Source: Lacticaseibacillus hulanensis
Lineage (GTDB): Bacteria; Bacillota; Bacilli; Lactobacillales; Lactobacillaceae
DNA: 64,000 bases
Assembly (NCBI RefSeq): GCF_004010095.1
Contig: NZ_RRYD01000004.1
Span: 42,291 to 106,290 of the forward strand
Reading direction: 5' to 3'
In this document: positions 8,366-19,911 of the stretch, piece after piece
Layout: the number at the start of each line of letters is the position of its first letter
Numbering within the stretch: position 1 is the stretch's first letter
Made by a program: the position numbers and the translations under genes
The notes under the pieces: generated by a model
Seen by the model: the letters and a program-made list of their open reading frames with translations, nothing else
What the model was told of the DNA's origin: nothing
The model's database searches: none

Positions 8366-9172
8366 ATGATTACAATTGGCCTCACCGGGTTCACCGATCA
8401 TCCGGAATTACTGAGCAAACGTGAGGGGTTAGCTGAATATGCCCAGACTTTTCCGGTAGTCGAAATTGATAGTTCGGCGTACGGGGTACCACTGTCAACC
8501 ACGGTCACCAGGTGGCTAAGCCAGGTACCGCGGGGATTTAGGTTCATCGTCAAGGCGACCCAAACGATGACGCGGCACCACCCCGCAAGTCGATCTGAGC
8601 TCATTGACGAGTTTGCTCGCTTTGATTCGGCGTTCACGCCAATGCTCATTTCTGGCCAACTGCAAACCATTTTGTTTCAGTTTCCACCAATGTTTGCGGC
8701 CACACCAGCGAACGTCCGCTACTTGGCGCAAATCCGCACGTGGCTGCCCGAGGTGCCGCTTGCGGTTGAATTTCGGCACACCAGCTGGTTCACAGAGGCA
8801 ATGAGGGCCAGCACCTTGGAAGTGCTCAGGGACAATGAGCTAGCAAACATGGTGGTGGATGAGCCGCAAACGCCGACCAATTCCGTGCCATTCCTGCCGG
8901 TACGTACTGCCGGCGACACACTGTACGTCCGGCTCCATGGCCGCAACCAGGCGGGGTGGCTGCGCGGCGAGCGGGCGCAGCGGACCAATTACGATTACAG
9001 CGATGAAGAACTTGGTCAGCTGGCAGCAGCGGTTGCGGGTAAGTCGGACAACACCGTATTCATCTTCAACAACAACGCTGGCCATGCGGCGGCCCGCAAC
9101 GCGCTGCGGCTTCGCGACATGCTGAATCTCGAGTTCGACAATCTAGCACCACAGCAACTCGACCTATTTTAA
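8366..9172 (+). CDS. DUF72 (YecE-like) protein
   Basis: The 268-residue soluble protein matches the DUF72/YecE family. It has a TIM-barrel-like start (MITIGLTGFTDHPEL), the FPVVEIDSSAYGVP motif, FRFIVKATQTMTRHH, ILFQFPPMF, LAVEFRHTSWF, and a late YVRLHGRN with VFIFNNNAGHAA. The biochemical function of the family is not established. The gene abuts the Nudix gene with no gap. The first composite palindromic element begins 13 bp after its stop. Confidence 0.9.
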   Translation: MITIGLTGFTDHPELLSKREGLAEYAQTFPVVEIDSSAYGVPLSTTVTRWLSQVPRGFRFIVKATQTMTRHHPASRSELIDEFARFDSAFTPMLISGQLQTILFQFPPMFAATPANVRYLAQIRTWLPEVPLAVEFRHTSWFTEAMRASTLEVLRDNELANMVVDEPQTPTNSVPFLPVRTAGDTLYVRLHGRNQAGWLRGERAQRTNYDYSDEELGQLAAAVAGKSDNTVFIFNNNAGHAAARNALRLRDMLNLEFDNLAPQQLDLF

Positions 9173-9185
9173 TCATTTCGACTAT

Positions 9186-10038
9186 CGCTGTTCGGCAGCG
9201 TGAGTCAAAGTTCTAGATAATGTAGTGGTATAGGGGCCGCGCCTGGGCGGGGCCGGTGCGCGTTCCGTGCGGCTGGGATTTTCCGTGCGGCCGGTTGAAG
9301 CCCCAAAAGCGGGGTCTTCAACCTAAAAATTCAGCCCCGGATCTGCTTCTTGGGGTTACGAGCCTAATATGTGTTGTTAAGATCCACTGGGAAAGCTTTG
9401 TCCTCCTGGCGGGTCTTAATTTTTGCCGGCTATGGTGTGGAGAAGCCCAATGCAAAAACCGCATTGGTCTTCTCTCACCATAGCTTTCACAGGAAAATCC
9501 CAGCCGCACTACACGCACACCGACCCCGCCCAGTCGCTACAGAGTGGTTAAAAGAAAATCTTACCGCGGCTTTTACAGAGCAGAAAGCATAATACCCTCG
9601 AGTGGCTAGTCCACCACTATTCAGCACCCGAAATGACTGAGCTATTTACTACTATCCAGCGGAGCGTTGTGGGGTTTGGCCGGAGGGTCCGGGCTGGGTC
9701 TCGGGTGTGCCGCCCAGCTGTGGCAACAAGAATAGAGGTTGTGACGACCGCGGTTTTTGCGGTTGGCACAGCCTCTATTCTTGTGGGAAAAATTTAGATT
9801 TGTGTGAGGAGCTGTCAGGTCTGAGTTACAAGATGAAACGGGCGTCAACATGCAAAGTATCGTTCACACCTAATACTAGCTGCGACGATGCAAAGCTAAA
9901 TTTTTAGTCTGGAGACGGCGCTTTTCCGGCTCCAGACGACCGCCACAGCGACCCGGCGAAGCACACCCGAGGCCCAGCCCGGACCCGGAGGTCAAACCCC
10001 GCAGCGCGGAGCCTCCCCCTACTGGTATACCTTCATCA
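9186..10038 (+). repeat. Composite palindromic element, copy 1 (A then B)
   Basis: The outer hairpin CGCTGTTCGGCAGCG is at 9186-9200. Half A spans 9243-9533 and is bounded by inverted ends of about 42 bp (9243-9284 and 9492-9533). A variable linker of about 125 bp follows, then half B (9659-10017) with long inverted ends of its own. Inside A are a GAAG-type hairpin near 9292-9325 and a long hairpin around CCAATGC/GCATTGG. Inside B is a long hairpin with stems at 9727-9738 and 9772-9783. The right outer hairpin is missing; similarity stops about 10038, next to the end of the ThrE-like gene. No open frame with a ribosome binding site lies inside. Confidence 0.9.
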
Positions 10039-10050
10039 AGCGTCTTGAAT

Positions 10051-11403
10051 TTATCCGTTGTGCCGCCAAGCAGGATCGGTCAGGATACGTGCCGTTGCCA
10101 GTCCGAGCGGAAGTGCGACCACCATGAGGGCGGCTTTGATTAGCCAAGAACCGCCAACGTTGAAGTTGTTGAGCCCCAGATTGAACACGGCGCGGTACAT
10201 GTACAGACCGGGAACCATGATGACGATGCTCGGAACAGTGAGCGAAATCCGCGGGAAGGCGAGCTTTTTGCTGAACCATGACGCGCCCAGACCGGCAACC
10301 AGTGCGCCCACGAACGCTGCCGCCGCAGCTGGGGTACTGAAGTCGGCTAGTTCCAAGCGGACCGTGTTGGCCACGGCACCGACCATCCCGGCCGCTGCCG
10401 CCATTTTGTATGGACTATTGAACATTAGCGAAAAGCCGAACACACCGACAAAACTTGCGATGAGCCGCAATACTAGGTTGAGCCACCGGTTTAATCCTAG
10501 TGGCACGAAGTCTTGTGGGGAAAAATGGACGACCATTGCGACAATCCAACCAGTTAAGGTAGCAATCACAATCACTGTGATGGCAAAGGTTGCCCGTTCG
10601 AGCCCGGATCGCATGTCAGACTTGACGATGTCCAGCCCACTTGTGATGAACGGGAATCCGGGGATAACGAACAGCATTGCCCCGATGTAGCCGGCCTCGT
10701 GCACCGGCGCAACGCTGCCCAGCATGACCATGATGTGGAATAGCAGTGAGTAACCCAGACAGGAGAGGGCGACACTCACGGCGGTTGCGGCCATCATGGT
10801 GGTGTGGTGCGCGCCCATGATGCGGCGGGAGTATTGACCAATGCCGGCGCCGAAGAATGCGCAAATCATCTCGATGGGACCGCCGCCGAGCAGGAAAACG
10901 AAGGCGCCACACGCGAATGCGGATGCCAGCCCCGAAATCACTGGGGTGTAATTGCCCGGCTTGTGCTCAATTTTGTCGAGCTCGTTGTGAATTTCGTGCG
11001 GCGTCATCGTCAAGCAATTATCCTGAAAATTCCGGACGAAGCGAACGATTTCGGTGAGCTTGTCGGTGTTCACGCCGCTGCTGGGCAGGGCCAGAGTCTG
11101 GGTGTAGTGGTGGCCGTGCTGGAAGCAAGAGTATTCGATGGTGGTCAGCCCAACGTCGGCCGCGCAGGTCATGTTCAGGGGCCGGGCGATTTGGTTCATC
11201 GCCTCGCGCACCCGCCACGCCCCGGTGCCACAGCTGAGCATGATGAGCCCAACGCGCCCAACCAAGGTGGCACGCTCGCTCAGACTGGTTTCAGTGATGG
11301 GCTTGTCAGCGTTTTGAACAAAATTGTGCCAGTGGATAGTCATGTGGTGCTTGGCCGATGGGGTCAAGTGAATGTGGTTTTTGCGTAACTCTTCTTCGTC
11401 CAT
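10051..11403 (-). CDS. Threonine/serine exporter family protein (ThrE-like)
   Basis: The protein has 450 residues. The N-terminal third is soluble and carries the DUF1212-type signature (RATLVGRVGLIMLSCGTGAWRV, then EYSCF). About ten membrane helices follow, including FLLGGGPIEMICAFFGAGIGQ and IPGFPFITSGLDIVKSD. The C-terminal part resembles the DUF3815 half, so this is a single-chain fusion of the two domains, as in ThrE of Corynebacterium. It probably exports threonine, serine or related small molecules. A GAGGAG site lies upstream of the ATG. The stop codon lies about 13 bp from the truncated right end of composite element 1. Confidence 0.88.
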   Translation of the reverse strand: MDEEELRKNHIHLTPSAKHHMTIHWHNFVQNADKPITETSLSERATLVGRVGLIMLSCGTGAWRVREAMNQIARPLNMTCAADVGLTTIEYSCFQHGHHYTQTLALPSSGVNTDKLTEIVRFVRNFQDNCLTMTPHEIHNELDKIEHKPGNYTPVISGLASAFACGAFVFLLGGGPIEMICAFFGAGIGQYSRRIMGAHHTTMMAATAVSVALSCLGYSLLFHIMVMLGSVAPVHEAGYIGAMLFVIPGFPFITSGLDIVKSDMRSGLERATFAITVIVIATLTGWIVAMVVHFSPQDFVPLGLNRWLNLVLRLIASFVGVFGFSLMFNSPYKMAAAAGMVGAVANTVRLELADFSTPAAAAAFVGALVAGLGASWFSKKLAFPRISLTVPSIVIMVPGLYMYRAVFNLGLNNFNVGGSWLIKAALMVVALPLGLATARILTDPAWRHNG

Positions 11404-11627
11404 CTTTTCTCCTCGGGTAATCAGGGCAGATGACTGAAAATAGTCACCTTGCCGTGCTTTAATGTCCGCTTTGATTAGTGTTTTCTACCTAAATAAGTTA
11501 CGCCTTGTTCGCATGATTTTCAATCTTTGCCCGGGATGAGAATAACGATTGCTCCGGGATTCACGCTTAAACTGTGAAACAAATTTTCACCATTTGTGAT
11601 TAAGCCATGATAGTTTGCGGAAAACAT

Positions 11628-11674
11628 TTGACAATGTGTCGGACCGACGTATAATGATACATGTCGTTACGACA
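11628..11674 (+). promoter_or_regulatory. Consensus promoter with two palindromic operators
   Basis: A -35 TTGACA (11628-11633), a 16-base spacer and a -10 TATAAT (11650-11655) precede the PadR-type gene. GTCGGACCGAC (11638-11648) sits inside the spacer and TGTCGTTACGACA (11662-11674) covers the likely start site. Both palindromes share the TGTCG core, as expected for autorepression by the PadR-like protein. Confidence 0.75.
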
Positions 11675-11714
11675 CGTCGGCATTGGCAGACGTGCAGTTT
11701 AGGCAGAGGGATGG

Positions 11715-12296
11715 GTGAATCACGTGTACGATTTATTAATTCTTGGTGCGCTGATGGTGCATGATCGCACGGGGTACAAGTTGCGCTTAATTCTGGAGGG
11801 AAATCTGGAACCGCGGCGCAAATTTTCGAATGGGGTGCTTTACCCACTGCTCCACAAGCTGCAAGCGGCCGGCTACATCGAGCTAAGCCAAATTGTGGTT
11901 AACGGTCGGGAACAAAAGCTCGCGCACATCACGCCAGCGGGCCGTCAATACTTTGACCAGTTAATGCACACGCCCATTGCAATGGACGCCAAGCGCGAAT
12001 CCACATTTATGTTCAAGTTTCGCGCACTCGGCCGGGAAAACGTTGGCTTTCAGCGCGAAACCATTAACGCCTACATTGAGGCGGTTAATGCCGACTGCGT
12101 GGTGTACAAGTGGGTGCTCGTCCATTTGCACGAAGTGGGCGGGCGGCCTGAACGTAAACCCGACGCCGGGTGGACGGTGCGGACGCTGCAGCTGCAGCTG
12201 GCCATCGCGCAAGCTAAGCTCGATTGGGCGCAAACGCAGCTAGACGCGCTGGCCGGCAAGGCGGACACGGATAGCTGGACCGCGATGCCGGAGTGA
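11715..12296 (+). CDS. PadR-family transcriptional regulator
   Basis: The protein has 193 residues. Residues 1-85 form a winged helix of PadR type: YDLLILGALMVHDRTGYKL, then FSNGVLYPLLHKLQAAGYIEL, then ITPAGRQYFDQL. The C-terminal half is helical (AQAKLDWAQTQLDAL) and should form the dimer. The GTG at 11715 is the best start, after AGAGGG. PadR proteins usually repress a neighbouring transporter gene. Here a drug-type MFS exporter follows on the same strand 94 bp later, and two palindromes overlap the shared consensus promoter. The inducing compound is unknown. Confidence 0.92.
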   Translation: MNHVYDLLILGALMVHDRTGYKLRLILEGNLEPRRKFSNGVLYPLLHKLQAAGYIELSQIVVNGREQKLAHITPAGRQYFDQLMHTPIAMDAKRESTFMFKFRALGRENVGFQRETINAYIEAVNADCVVYKWVLVHLHEVGGRPERKPDAGWTVRTLQLQLAIAQAKLDWAQTQLDALAGKADTDSWTAMPE

Positions 12297-12390
12297 TTGG
12301 CGCCGGATTTATTTAGCCGCCTTTATCTATTAATTGCAATTTATACGCCCGGCCGCTGATTGGCGGTGCGGGCAAATAGGAGAAATTATC

Positions 12391-13944
12391 ATGGAAAAGA
12401 GTTACCGCAAGTGGATTGCCCTGGCAGCCATGTCGCTCGGGACGTTCATGGGTCTACTTGATGTCACCGTTGTGAACGTGGCATTGCCAACCATGGCGGA
12501 CCACTTTAATGAAACGTTCACCAACCTGCAGTGGGTGCTGAATATTTACACCCTTGTGCTCGCGGTGAGCCTGCTCATTGTCTCCAAGATGGGGGACATG
12601 TTTGGCCGCAAAAAGATTTTCGTTGCCTCCATCGTCTTATTCGTCGTTGCCTCGGCGATTAACGGGATGGCACCGAATCTGCTAATCCTGAACATTGGGC
12701 GTGCAGTGCAAGCCATCGGGGGCGCCGGGATGAACTCGCTCGCCATGGCGCTTGTTGCGTCCAACTTCAGCGGCAAGCAGCGCGGCGTGGCCCTCGGCAT
12801 CTTGGGTTCCGTCATCGGGATGTCGACCGCGTCCGGCCCACTGATTGGTGGTTACCTTGTTGGGCAATTCGGCTGGGCGTCTATTTTCTACGTCAACGTT
12901 CCCGTTGGTATCATCACGGTGCTGCTGGCGGTGATCTTTGTTAAGGAAACACCCAGCTACGGCGCCAACACCCGCATTGATTTTGCGGGAATGCTGCTGT
13001 CAGCGGCGACTTTGTTCAGTCTGATTTACGGCCTGATCGAAAAGGAAGGGCACACGACCTGGGCCTGGACCGACGTGCGCGTTGCGGGCTGGTTGGGTGC
13101 CGCAGTTGTACTGTTTGCTATCTTCATTGTGGTTGAACGGACCGTGAAGGACCCAATGATTGATTTGCAGATGTTCAAGAGCGTGCACTTCATCGGGACA
13201 ATCATCGTCGCGCTGGCGCTGGGGGTGGCGGTATACTCCTTCAACGCCTTTCTCACGGTGCTGATGCAAAACTACATTGGTTACTCAGCACTGCAAACCG
13301 GTGTGCGGCAATTGACCATCAGCATTTGGTCCCTGATTTTGGGCCCGGTCACCGGTATTTTGGGTGCGCGCTTCAGTAAGCGCAAGATGATTGGCTTCAG
13401 TCTGTTCTTGGGCGGAATTGGTTTTCTGCTCATGATGAACGCGATGACGTTGCACCTGAGCTTTAGCAACATGTGGCCGGCCATGATCCTGATGGGGATT
13501 ACCAACGGGATGGTGAATCCGCTACTCAACACTGCCGGGATGGAAGGCGTTGCGCCACAGGAAATGGGGATGGCATCCGGCCTCATCAACGTGTTCCGTC
13601 AAATCGGGACGACGGTCGGGATTGTTGGCCTCGGCCTGATTCAAGACCACCGCTACGACGCGTACCTGAACGCGCATTTGGGCAAGATTGCGGCGATGCC
13701 AGCAGAAGCAGCCAGTGCGCTGAAGAAGGTACTCATTGATGCCGGACCGTTTGCCGGCCATGGGGTTGCCTTTTCCAGTCGGATTGGCAAGATGCCATTT
13801 GCCCACGACTTCCAGAACGTGGTGCTTGGGGCGTACGGCGATTCGATGAAGGGGATTACGCTTACCGCCGCTATGGTCCTCTTTGTCGCCGGAGCAAGTG
13901 CGCTGCTGTTCATGCGCGACCACCGCGGCAGTCGTGATGAATAA
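12391..13944 (+). CDS. DHA2-family MFS multidrug exporter (EmrB/QacA-like)
   Basis: The 517-residue protein has about fourteen hydrophobic helices. The first contains LDVTVVNVALPTM, the motif that marks the 14-helix DHA2 group, and the loop after helix 2 has MGDMFGRKKIF. It should act as a proton-driven exporter of cationic or amphipathic drugs. AGGAGA lies just upstream of the ATG at 12391; the longer frame from 12334 has no such site. It follows the PadR regulator and is probably controlled by it. Confidence 0.92.
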   Translation: MEKSYRKWIALAAMSLGTFMGLLDVTVVNVALPTMADHFNETFTNLQWVLNIYTLVLAVSLLIVSKMGDMFGRKKIFVASIVLFVVASAINGMAPNLLILNIGRAVQAIGGAGMNSLAMALVASNFSGKQRGVALGILGSVIGMSTASGPLIGGYLVGQFGWASIFYVNVPVGIITVLLAVIFVKETPSYGANTRIDFAGMLLSAATLFSLIYGLIEKEGHTTWAWTDVRVAGWLGAAVVLFAIFIVVERTVKDPMIDLQMFKSVHFIGTIIVALALGVAVYSFNAFLTVLMQNYIGYSALQTGVRQLTISIWSLILGPVTGILGARFSKRKMIGFSLFLGGIGFLLMMNAMTLHLSFSNMWPAMILMGITNGMVNPLLNTAGMEGVAPQEMGMASGLINVFRQIGTTVGIVGLGLIQDHRYDAYLNAHLGKIAAMPAEAASALKKVLIDAGPFAGHGVAFSSRIGKMPFAHDFQNVVLGAYGDSMKGITLTAAMVLFVAGASALLFMRDHRGSRDE

Positions 13945-14017
13945 AAATGACCCGCGTAAAATTGCTTAGCGCGGAGTTAAAATTCGGTCTGAATAAAAGG
14001 CACTAAAATAGATTCTA

Positions 14018-16160
<2,143 letters not shown>

Positions 16161-16210
16161 TTAATAGGGGGCAGTAACTGGCAGTTTGACCAGGTGCTGC
16201 CCCCTATTAA
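16161..16210 (+). terminator. Long hairpin between metG and tatD
   Basis: TTAATAGGGGGCAG pairs perfectly with CTGCCCCCTATTAA right after the metG stop, with an inner CTGG/CCAG stem. There is no T run, so it may stabilise or process the transcript instead of stopping it. Confidence 0.65.
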
Positions 16211-16266
16211 GCTGAATGGGCAGTGCCCCGTTTTGCCGCAGTGAGCGCCACGAAAGGATACAAGCA

Positions 16267-17046
16267 ATGAAGATTTTTGATTCGCACACGCACCTGAATG
16301 ATGAGCCATACGCGGGCAAGGAGGCAGATTACGTGCGTCATGCCGCCGACTTGGGCGTGCTGAAGATGGCAATTGTTGGCTCGGATTACAACCTGAACGC
16401 GGGGGCAATGCGCCTGGCCCACGACTTTGCTAATCTGTATGCGATTGTGGGCTGGCACCCGGAATCGGCCAAGGACTACACGCCGGAAGCGGAGAAGCTT
16501 CTGCTGGAGCAGCTGGCGGATCAAAAGACGGTGGCACTTGGTGAAATCGGGCTGGATTACCACTGGGACACCTCACCCCGTGACGTGCAGCGCAAGGTGT
16601 TCGCGCGGCAACTGGAGATTGCCGCCGACTTGCACATCCCGGTGTCCATTCACTCACGCGATGCCTTTGAAGATACCTACAAGATTTTGCAGGCCAGCAA
16701 AATTCGTGATTTTGGTGGCATCATGCACAGCTTCACCGGGGATGCGAAGTGGGCGCGCAAGTTCCTGGATCTTGGCATGTACGTGTCCTACTCGGGTATT
16801 GTCAGCTTCAAAAATGCACCCGAGGAACACGAATCGGTGGCTGTGATTCCGTCTGACCGCCTGCTGGTGGAAACGGACGCGCCGTACCTGACGCCAGAGC
16901 CATACCGCGGTCGGCCAAACGAGCCCGGATACACGCACTATGTGGTGGATGCAGTGGCCAAATTCCGTGGGGAGACGCCGGAGCACGTTGCGGCTTTGAC
17001 CTGGGCGAATGCGCATCGCATCTTCGGGCTTAGCGAGGAAGATTAA
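16267..17046 (+). CDS. tatD: TatD-family metal-dependent DNase
   Basis: The 259-residue protein has all the metal and catalytic motifs of TatD: FDSHTHLN at the N-terminus, GEIGLDYHW near residue 95, IHSRDAFEDT, IMHSFTGD, and VETDAPYLTPEPYRG. TatD enzymes are TIM-barrel 3'-5' nucleases that act in DNA repair or turnover. GAAAGGAT lies seven bases upstream of the ATG at 16267. The stop codon overlaps the start of rnmV by one base, so the two are translationally coupled. The tatD-rnmV-ksgA order is standard in Firmicutes. Confidence 0.95.
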   Translation: MKIFDSHTHLNDEPYAGKEADYVRHAADLGVLKMAIVGSDYNLNAGAMRLAHDFANLYAIVGWHPESAKDYTPEAEKLLLEQLADQKTVALGEIGLDYHWDTSPRDVQRKVFARQLEIAADLHIPVSIHSRDAFEDTYKILQASKIRDFGGIMHSFTGDAKWARKFLDLGMYVSYSGIVSFKNAPEEHESVAVIPSDRLLVETDAPYLTPEPYRGRPNEPGYTHYVVDAVAKFRGETPEHVAALTWANAHRIFGLSEED

Positions 17047-17630
17047 TGACGGCATTCAAACAAATCATCGTGGTTGAAGGCCGGGATGACACCAAGCGTT
17101 TACGCTTAGCCCTCGGGGACGTGGACACCATCGAAACTGGTGGAAGTGCCATTAACGCGGCGACCTTGCGCAAGATTGCGCTGGCACAAAAGCGGCGGGG
17201 CGTGATTGTACTGACGGACCCCGATTTCCAGGGGCAACGCATCCGCAACATCATCCGTCAGGCGGTGCCGGAAGCGCAGCACGCGTTTTTGCCGCGTAAG
17301 CTAGCGGTGCCGGATCGTAGCGGCGGGTCCCTTGGGGTTGAACACGCGGACGCGGAAGCTTTGCGTGCCGCTTTGGCACAGGTGGCCACGCCGGAAAAGG
17401 ACGCCCCGGTGCTGATAACCCAAAGTGACTTAATGGTCGCCGGGTTAGTCGGCGGCGCTGCGGCAAAGAAGCGGCGAGAACTGCTCGGCGATGTGCTGGG
17501 GATTGGGTATGCGAACGGCAAACAGTTGCTGCGCCGACTGCAGGAATTTCGCGTGGCACCAGCTGATTTTGCGGCGGCACTCCGGATGATTGATGCTGAG
17601 GCCGGCAATAAACCGGATGGCAACGAATGA
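17046..17630 (+). CDS. rnmV: Ribonuclease M5
   Basis: The 194-residue enzyme matures 5S rRNA by cutting its precursor. A Toprim domain occupies the first 100 residues, with VVEGRDDTKR (catalytic Glu) and LTDPDFQGQRIR (the metal-binding DxD-type motif). The C-terminal half, with LLGDVLGIGYANGKQLLRRL, is the RNA-recognition part. The ATG overlaps the tatD stop by one base, and ksgA starts 21 bp after the stop. All three products act on nucleic acids, two of them on ribosomal RNA. Confidence 0.95.
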   Translation: MTAFKQIIVVEGRDDTKRLRLALGDVDTIETGGSAINAATLRKIALAQKRRGVIVLTDPDFQGQRIRNIIRQAVPEAQHAFLPRKLAVPDRSGGSLGVEHADAEALRAALAQVATPEKDAPVLITQSDLMVAGLVGGAAAKKRRELLGDVLGIGYANGKQLLRRLQEFRVAPADFAAALRMIDAEAGNKPDGNE

Positions 17631-17651
17631 CAAACACAAAGGATAATATCA

Positions 17652-18542
17652 ATGACTAACAATTTACCTCCAATTGCTTCGCCTGCCCGCACACGGGCCA
17701 TCATGGAAGAGTTTGGCTTCCACACGAAGAAACACCTAGGCCAGAACTTCTTGACCAACACGGACGTCCTGAAGCGGATTGTCGCGGCCGGTGACGTTAC
17801 TGATGCGGATGATGTCATCGAAATTGGCCCCGGGATTGGTTCGCTCACCGAATTCCTGGCCGCAAGCGCGCACCAGGTCTTGGCGCTTGAAATCGATGCG
17901 GCACTGCTGCCCGTGCTGGCCCAAACGATGGCGCCTTACCCCAACGTTGCGGTGGAGAACCAGGACGTTTTGAAGGCTGATCTGCCTGCGTTGATTGCCA
18001 AGCATTTTGACGGCAAACACGCAATCAAGGTGGTCGCCAACCTGCCGTACTACATCACCACGCCCATTTTGATGCACCTGCTTGGCACCGACGTGAACAT
18101 CGCCGGCATTACCGTTATGATGCAAAAGGAAGTGGCGAGCCGCCTCACCGCAGAGCCCAGCAGCAAGGATTACGGTAGTCTGTCCATCGCCGTCCAAAAC
18201 GTGGCGGAGGTTGAGGTTGCGTTCACGGTTAACCGCAATTCCTTCGTGCCGGCGCCAAACGTCGATTCCTCAATTGTTGTCCTCCACATGCGCGACGTAC
18301 CCCTAGCGCAGATTGATGACCAGGCCGGGTTTGACAAGCTGGTTAAGGGCGCGTTTGCGGCGCGCCGGAAGACCATCTGGAACAACCTGGTGCACCTTTA
18401 CGGCAAGACCGGTGACGCCAAGGACAAGATCAAAGCGGCACTGGAAGAAACCGAGGTCGACCCCCAAGCACGGGCGGAACAATTAAGCATTAAAAAGTTC
18501 GCAGAATTACAGCAAAATTTGCATAAAAATGGTTTAGCATAA
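17652..18542 (+). CDS. rsmA: 16S rRNA dimethyladenosine transferase
   Basis: The 296-residue KsgA/RsmA protein dimethylates two adjacent adenines near the 3' end of 16S rRNA, using S-adenosylmethionine. Visible motifs are KKHLGQNFLTN, motif I EIGPGIGSLTEFLA, the acidic EIDAALLPVL, the catalytic VANLPYYITTPI (NLPY), and NSFVPAPNVDSSIV. Loss of this enzyme gives kasugamycin resistance in other bacteria. It follows rnmV in the conserved ribosomal-RNA maturation cluster. A weak GTCTGA/TCAGAC hairpin lies after the stop. Confidence 0.97.
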   Translation: MTNNLPPIASPARTRAIMEEFGFHTKKHLGQNFLTNTDVLKRIVAAGDVTDADDVIEIGPGIGSLTEFLAASAHQVLALEIDAALLPVLAQTMAPYPNVAVENQDVLKADLPALIAKHFDGKHAIKVVANLPYYITTPILMHLLGTDVNIAGITVMMQKEVASRLTAEPSSKDYGSLSIAVQNVAEVEVAFTVNRNSFVPAPNVDSSIVVLHMRDVPLAQIDDQAGFDKLVKGAFAARRKTIWNNLVHLYGKTGDAKDKIKAALEETEVDPQARAEQLSIKKFAELQQNLHKNGLA

Positions 18543-18596
18543 TCACCAAAAGTACGTCTGAATGCGTTTTCTTTCGCAATCAGACGCGTTTATGTA

Positions 18597-18625
18597 TTGT
18601 CGAGCTTGGGTCATCGTGGTATAAT
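18597..18625 (+). promoter_or_regulatory. veg promoter
   Basis: TTGTCG (18597-18602), a 17-base spacer and TATAAT (18620-18625) stand about 50 bases upstream of the veg start. A strong promoter for this gene is known in Bacillus. Confidence 0.75.
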
Positions 18626-18676
18626 TGCAATTTTTGCCCGAAAGTGATAAAATGTTGATATAAAGGGGTGAAGTGG

Positions 18677-18931
18677 ATGCCAACTACATTAGCAAGTATC
18701 AAGCATAAACTCGATGACAAAATCGGGGAGAAGATTATGGTCGTAGCACAAGCTGGCCGTAAGAAAGTCACCCGGCGTCGGGGCGTTTTGCGCGAAACGT
18801 TCCCAGCCATTTTCGTTGTTGACCTAGATCAGGAAGAGAACGCATTTGAACGGGTTTCCTACAGTTACGCGGATTTACTCACCAAGTCCATTGAAGTGGA
18901 GTTTGATGATGATGCAGCTCAAGTTTCGTAA
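18677..18931 (+). CDS. veg: Veg family protein
   Basis: The 84-residue protein matches Veg: TLASIKHKLDDKIGEKIMV, then GRKKVTRRRGVLRETFP and FVVDLDQEENAFERVSYSYADLLTKSIEV. In Bacillus subtilis Veg is abundant and promotes biofilm matrix gene expression, apparently by countering the repressor SinR, which lactobacilli lack; the role here is therefore unclear. The ATG at 18677 is used because GGGG lies nine bases upstream; a GTG nine bases earlier is too close. It has its own promoter and terminator and sits in the usual place between ksgA and ispE. Confidence 0.93.
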   Translation: MPTTLASIKHKLDDKIGEKIMVVAQAGRKKVTRRRGVLRETFPAIFVVDLDQEENAFERVSYSYADLLTKSIEVEFDDDAAQVS

Positions 18932-18937
18932 TTGAAG

Positions 18938-18967
18938 CACGTTACCTTTACCGGTGACGTGTTTTTT
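18938..18967 (+). terminator. veg terminator
   Basis: CACGTtACC and GGTgACGTG form a nine-position stem around TTTACC, followed by six T residues. Confidence 0.9.
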
Positions 18968-19018
18968 GTATGCTCTTGAGGCAGTTGTTCCAAGATTAGA
19001 CGTAGGGTGGTTATGACC

Positions 19019-19738
19019 ATGAAGAAACGGACTAAGGTTTTCGCCGGCATTATAATTGCGGCCTTGATAATGGTTGCTGGCGGCATCGGCTTTCTCAAAC
19101 ATGCTGAATATAAGCCCAGCGAAACGGCGCAGCAGGCGGCAAAGACCGCCACCGAAACGAATTATGGGTTGTTGTTTAAGGCAAGCAACCAGACGGGCCC
19201 GACCGTCATTTTTTACCCGGGGGCTTTGGTTGAACCGGCAAGTTACAGCGTTTGGGCCAAGAAGCTTGCCCAAGCGGGGTATCCCGTCGCGATTGTCCGC
19301 ATGCCGCTTGACTTAGCTGTGCTCGGCAGCAACAAAGCCGGCATCGTTCCGGTTGGTAAACGCGGGTACGTCATCGGTGGTCATTCGCTGGGCGGCGTGA
19401 TGGCCAGCCGGTACGCAGCTGACCACATTAGTAACAAGCTTCGTGGTGTGTACTTTCTGGCCAGTTACCCGGATGCTAAGGGCAGTTTGGCGAAGACGCA
19501 GCTGCCCGTGCTCAACCTGACCGGCAGTCGAGACGGTGTACTCAACTGGCAGTCGTGGCGCAAGGCGCGGCAGTATCTGTCAGCGGACAGGAAGTATCGG
19601 CAGCTGAAAGGTGGCAACCACGCCGGTTTTGGTAGCTACGGGACACAGAAGGGTGATAATGAAGCAACGGTGACTAACGGACTTCAGCAAGACTGGATTG
19701 CAAGACAGTTGGCCAGCTGGTTGGCCGGGCTGAAGTAA
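19019..19738 (+). CDS. Membrane-anchored alpha/beta hydrolase
   Basis: The protein has 239 residues if it starts at the ATG at 19019, eight bases after AGGGTGG; ATG 19013 and GTG 19007 are close alternatives. An N-terminal hydrophobic helix (VFAGIIIAALIMVAGGIGFL) should anchor it with the enzyme outside. The fold is a short alpha/beta hydrolase: VIFYPGALVEPASYSVWAKKL, the nucleophile elbow GGHSLGGVMAS, an acid-loop TGSRDGVLNW, and GGNHAGFGSYG with the catalytic His. The substrate is unknown. It is inserted between veg and ispE, which are normally adjacent. Confidence 0.82.
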   Translation: MKKRTKVFAGIIIAALIMVAGGIGFLKHAEYKPSETAQQAAKTATETNYGLLFKASNQTGPTVIFYPGALVEPASYSVWAKKLAQAGYPVAIVRMPLDLAVLGSNKAGIVPVGKRGYVIGGHSLGGVMASRYAADHISNKLRGVYFLASYPDAKGSLAKTQLPVLNLTGSRDGVLNWQSWRKARQYLSADRKYRQLKGGNHAGFGSYGTQKGDNEATVTNGLQQDWIARQLASWLAGLK

Positions 19739-19911
19739 TACCGTTTAGCTTAGGTGCGCGGCGGTACGTCGACGCGGTTGATGGTAATTTGCCCCAATCT
19801 TGCAGGCTGTGGTGGCGACCGCTAGTGTTTTGGCGATAAAGCCGTTTTTATTTTGTGCACCACCACTGTTTTGCGTATACTAGGAATAAATAGAACGACT
19901 GGTGGTTGCTT

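Noticed and set aside
9186..10038. The composite element as a classic insertion sequence
   Set aside because: There is no transposase frame, and no direct target duplication could be seen at the complete copies.
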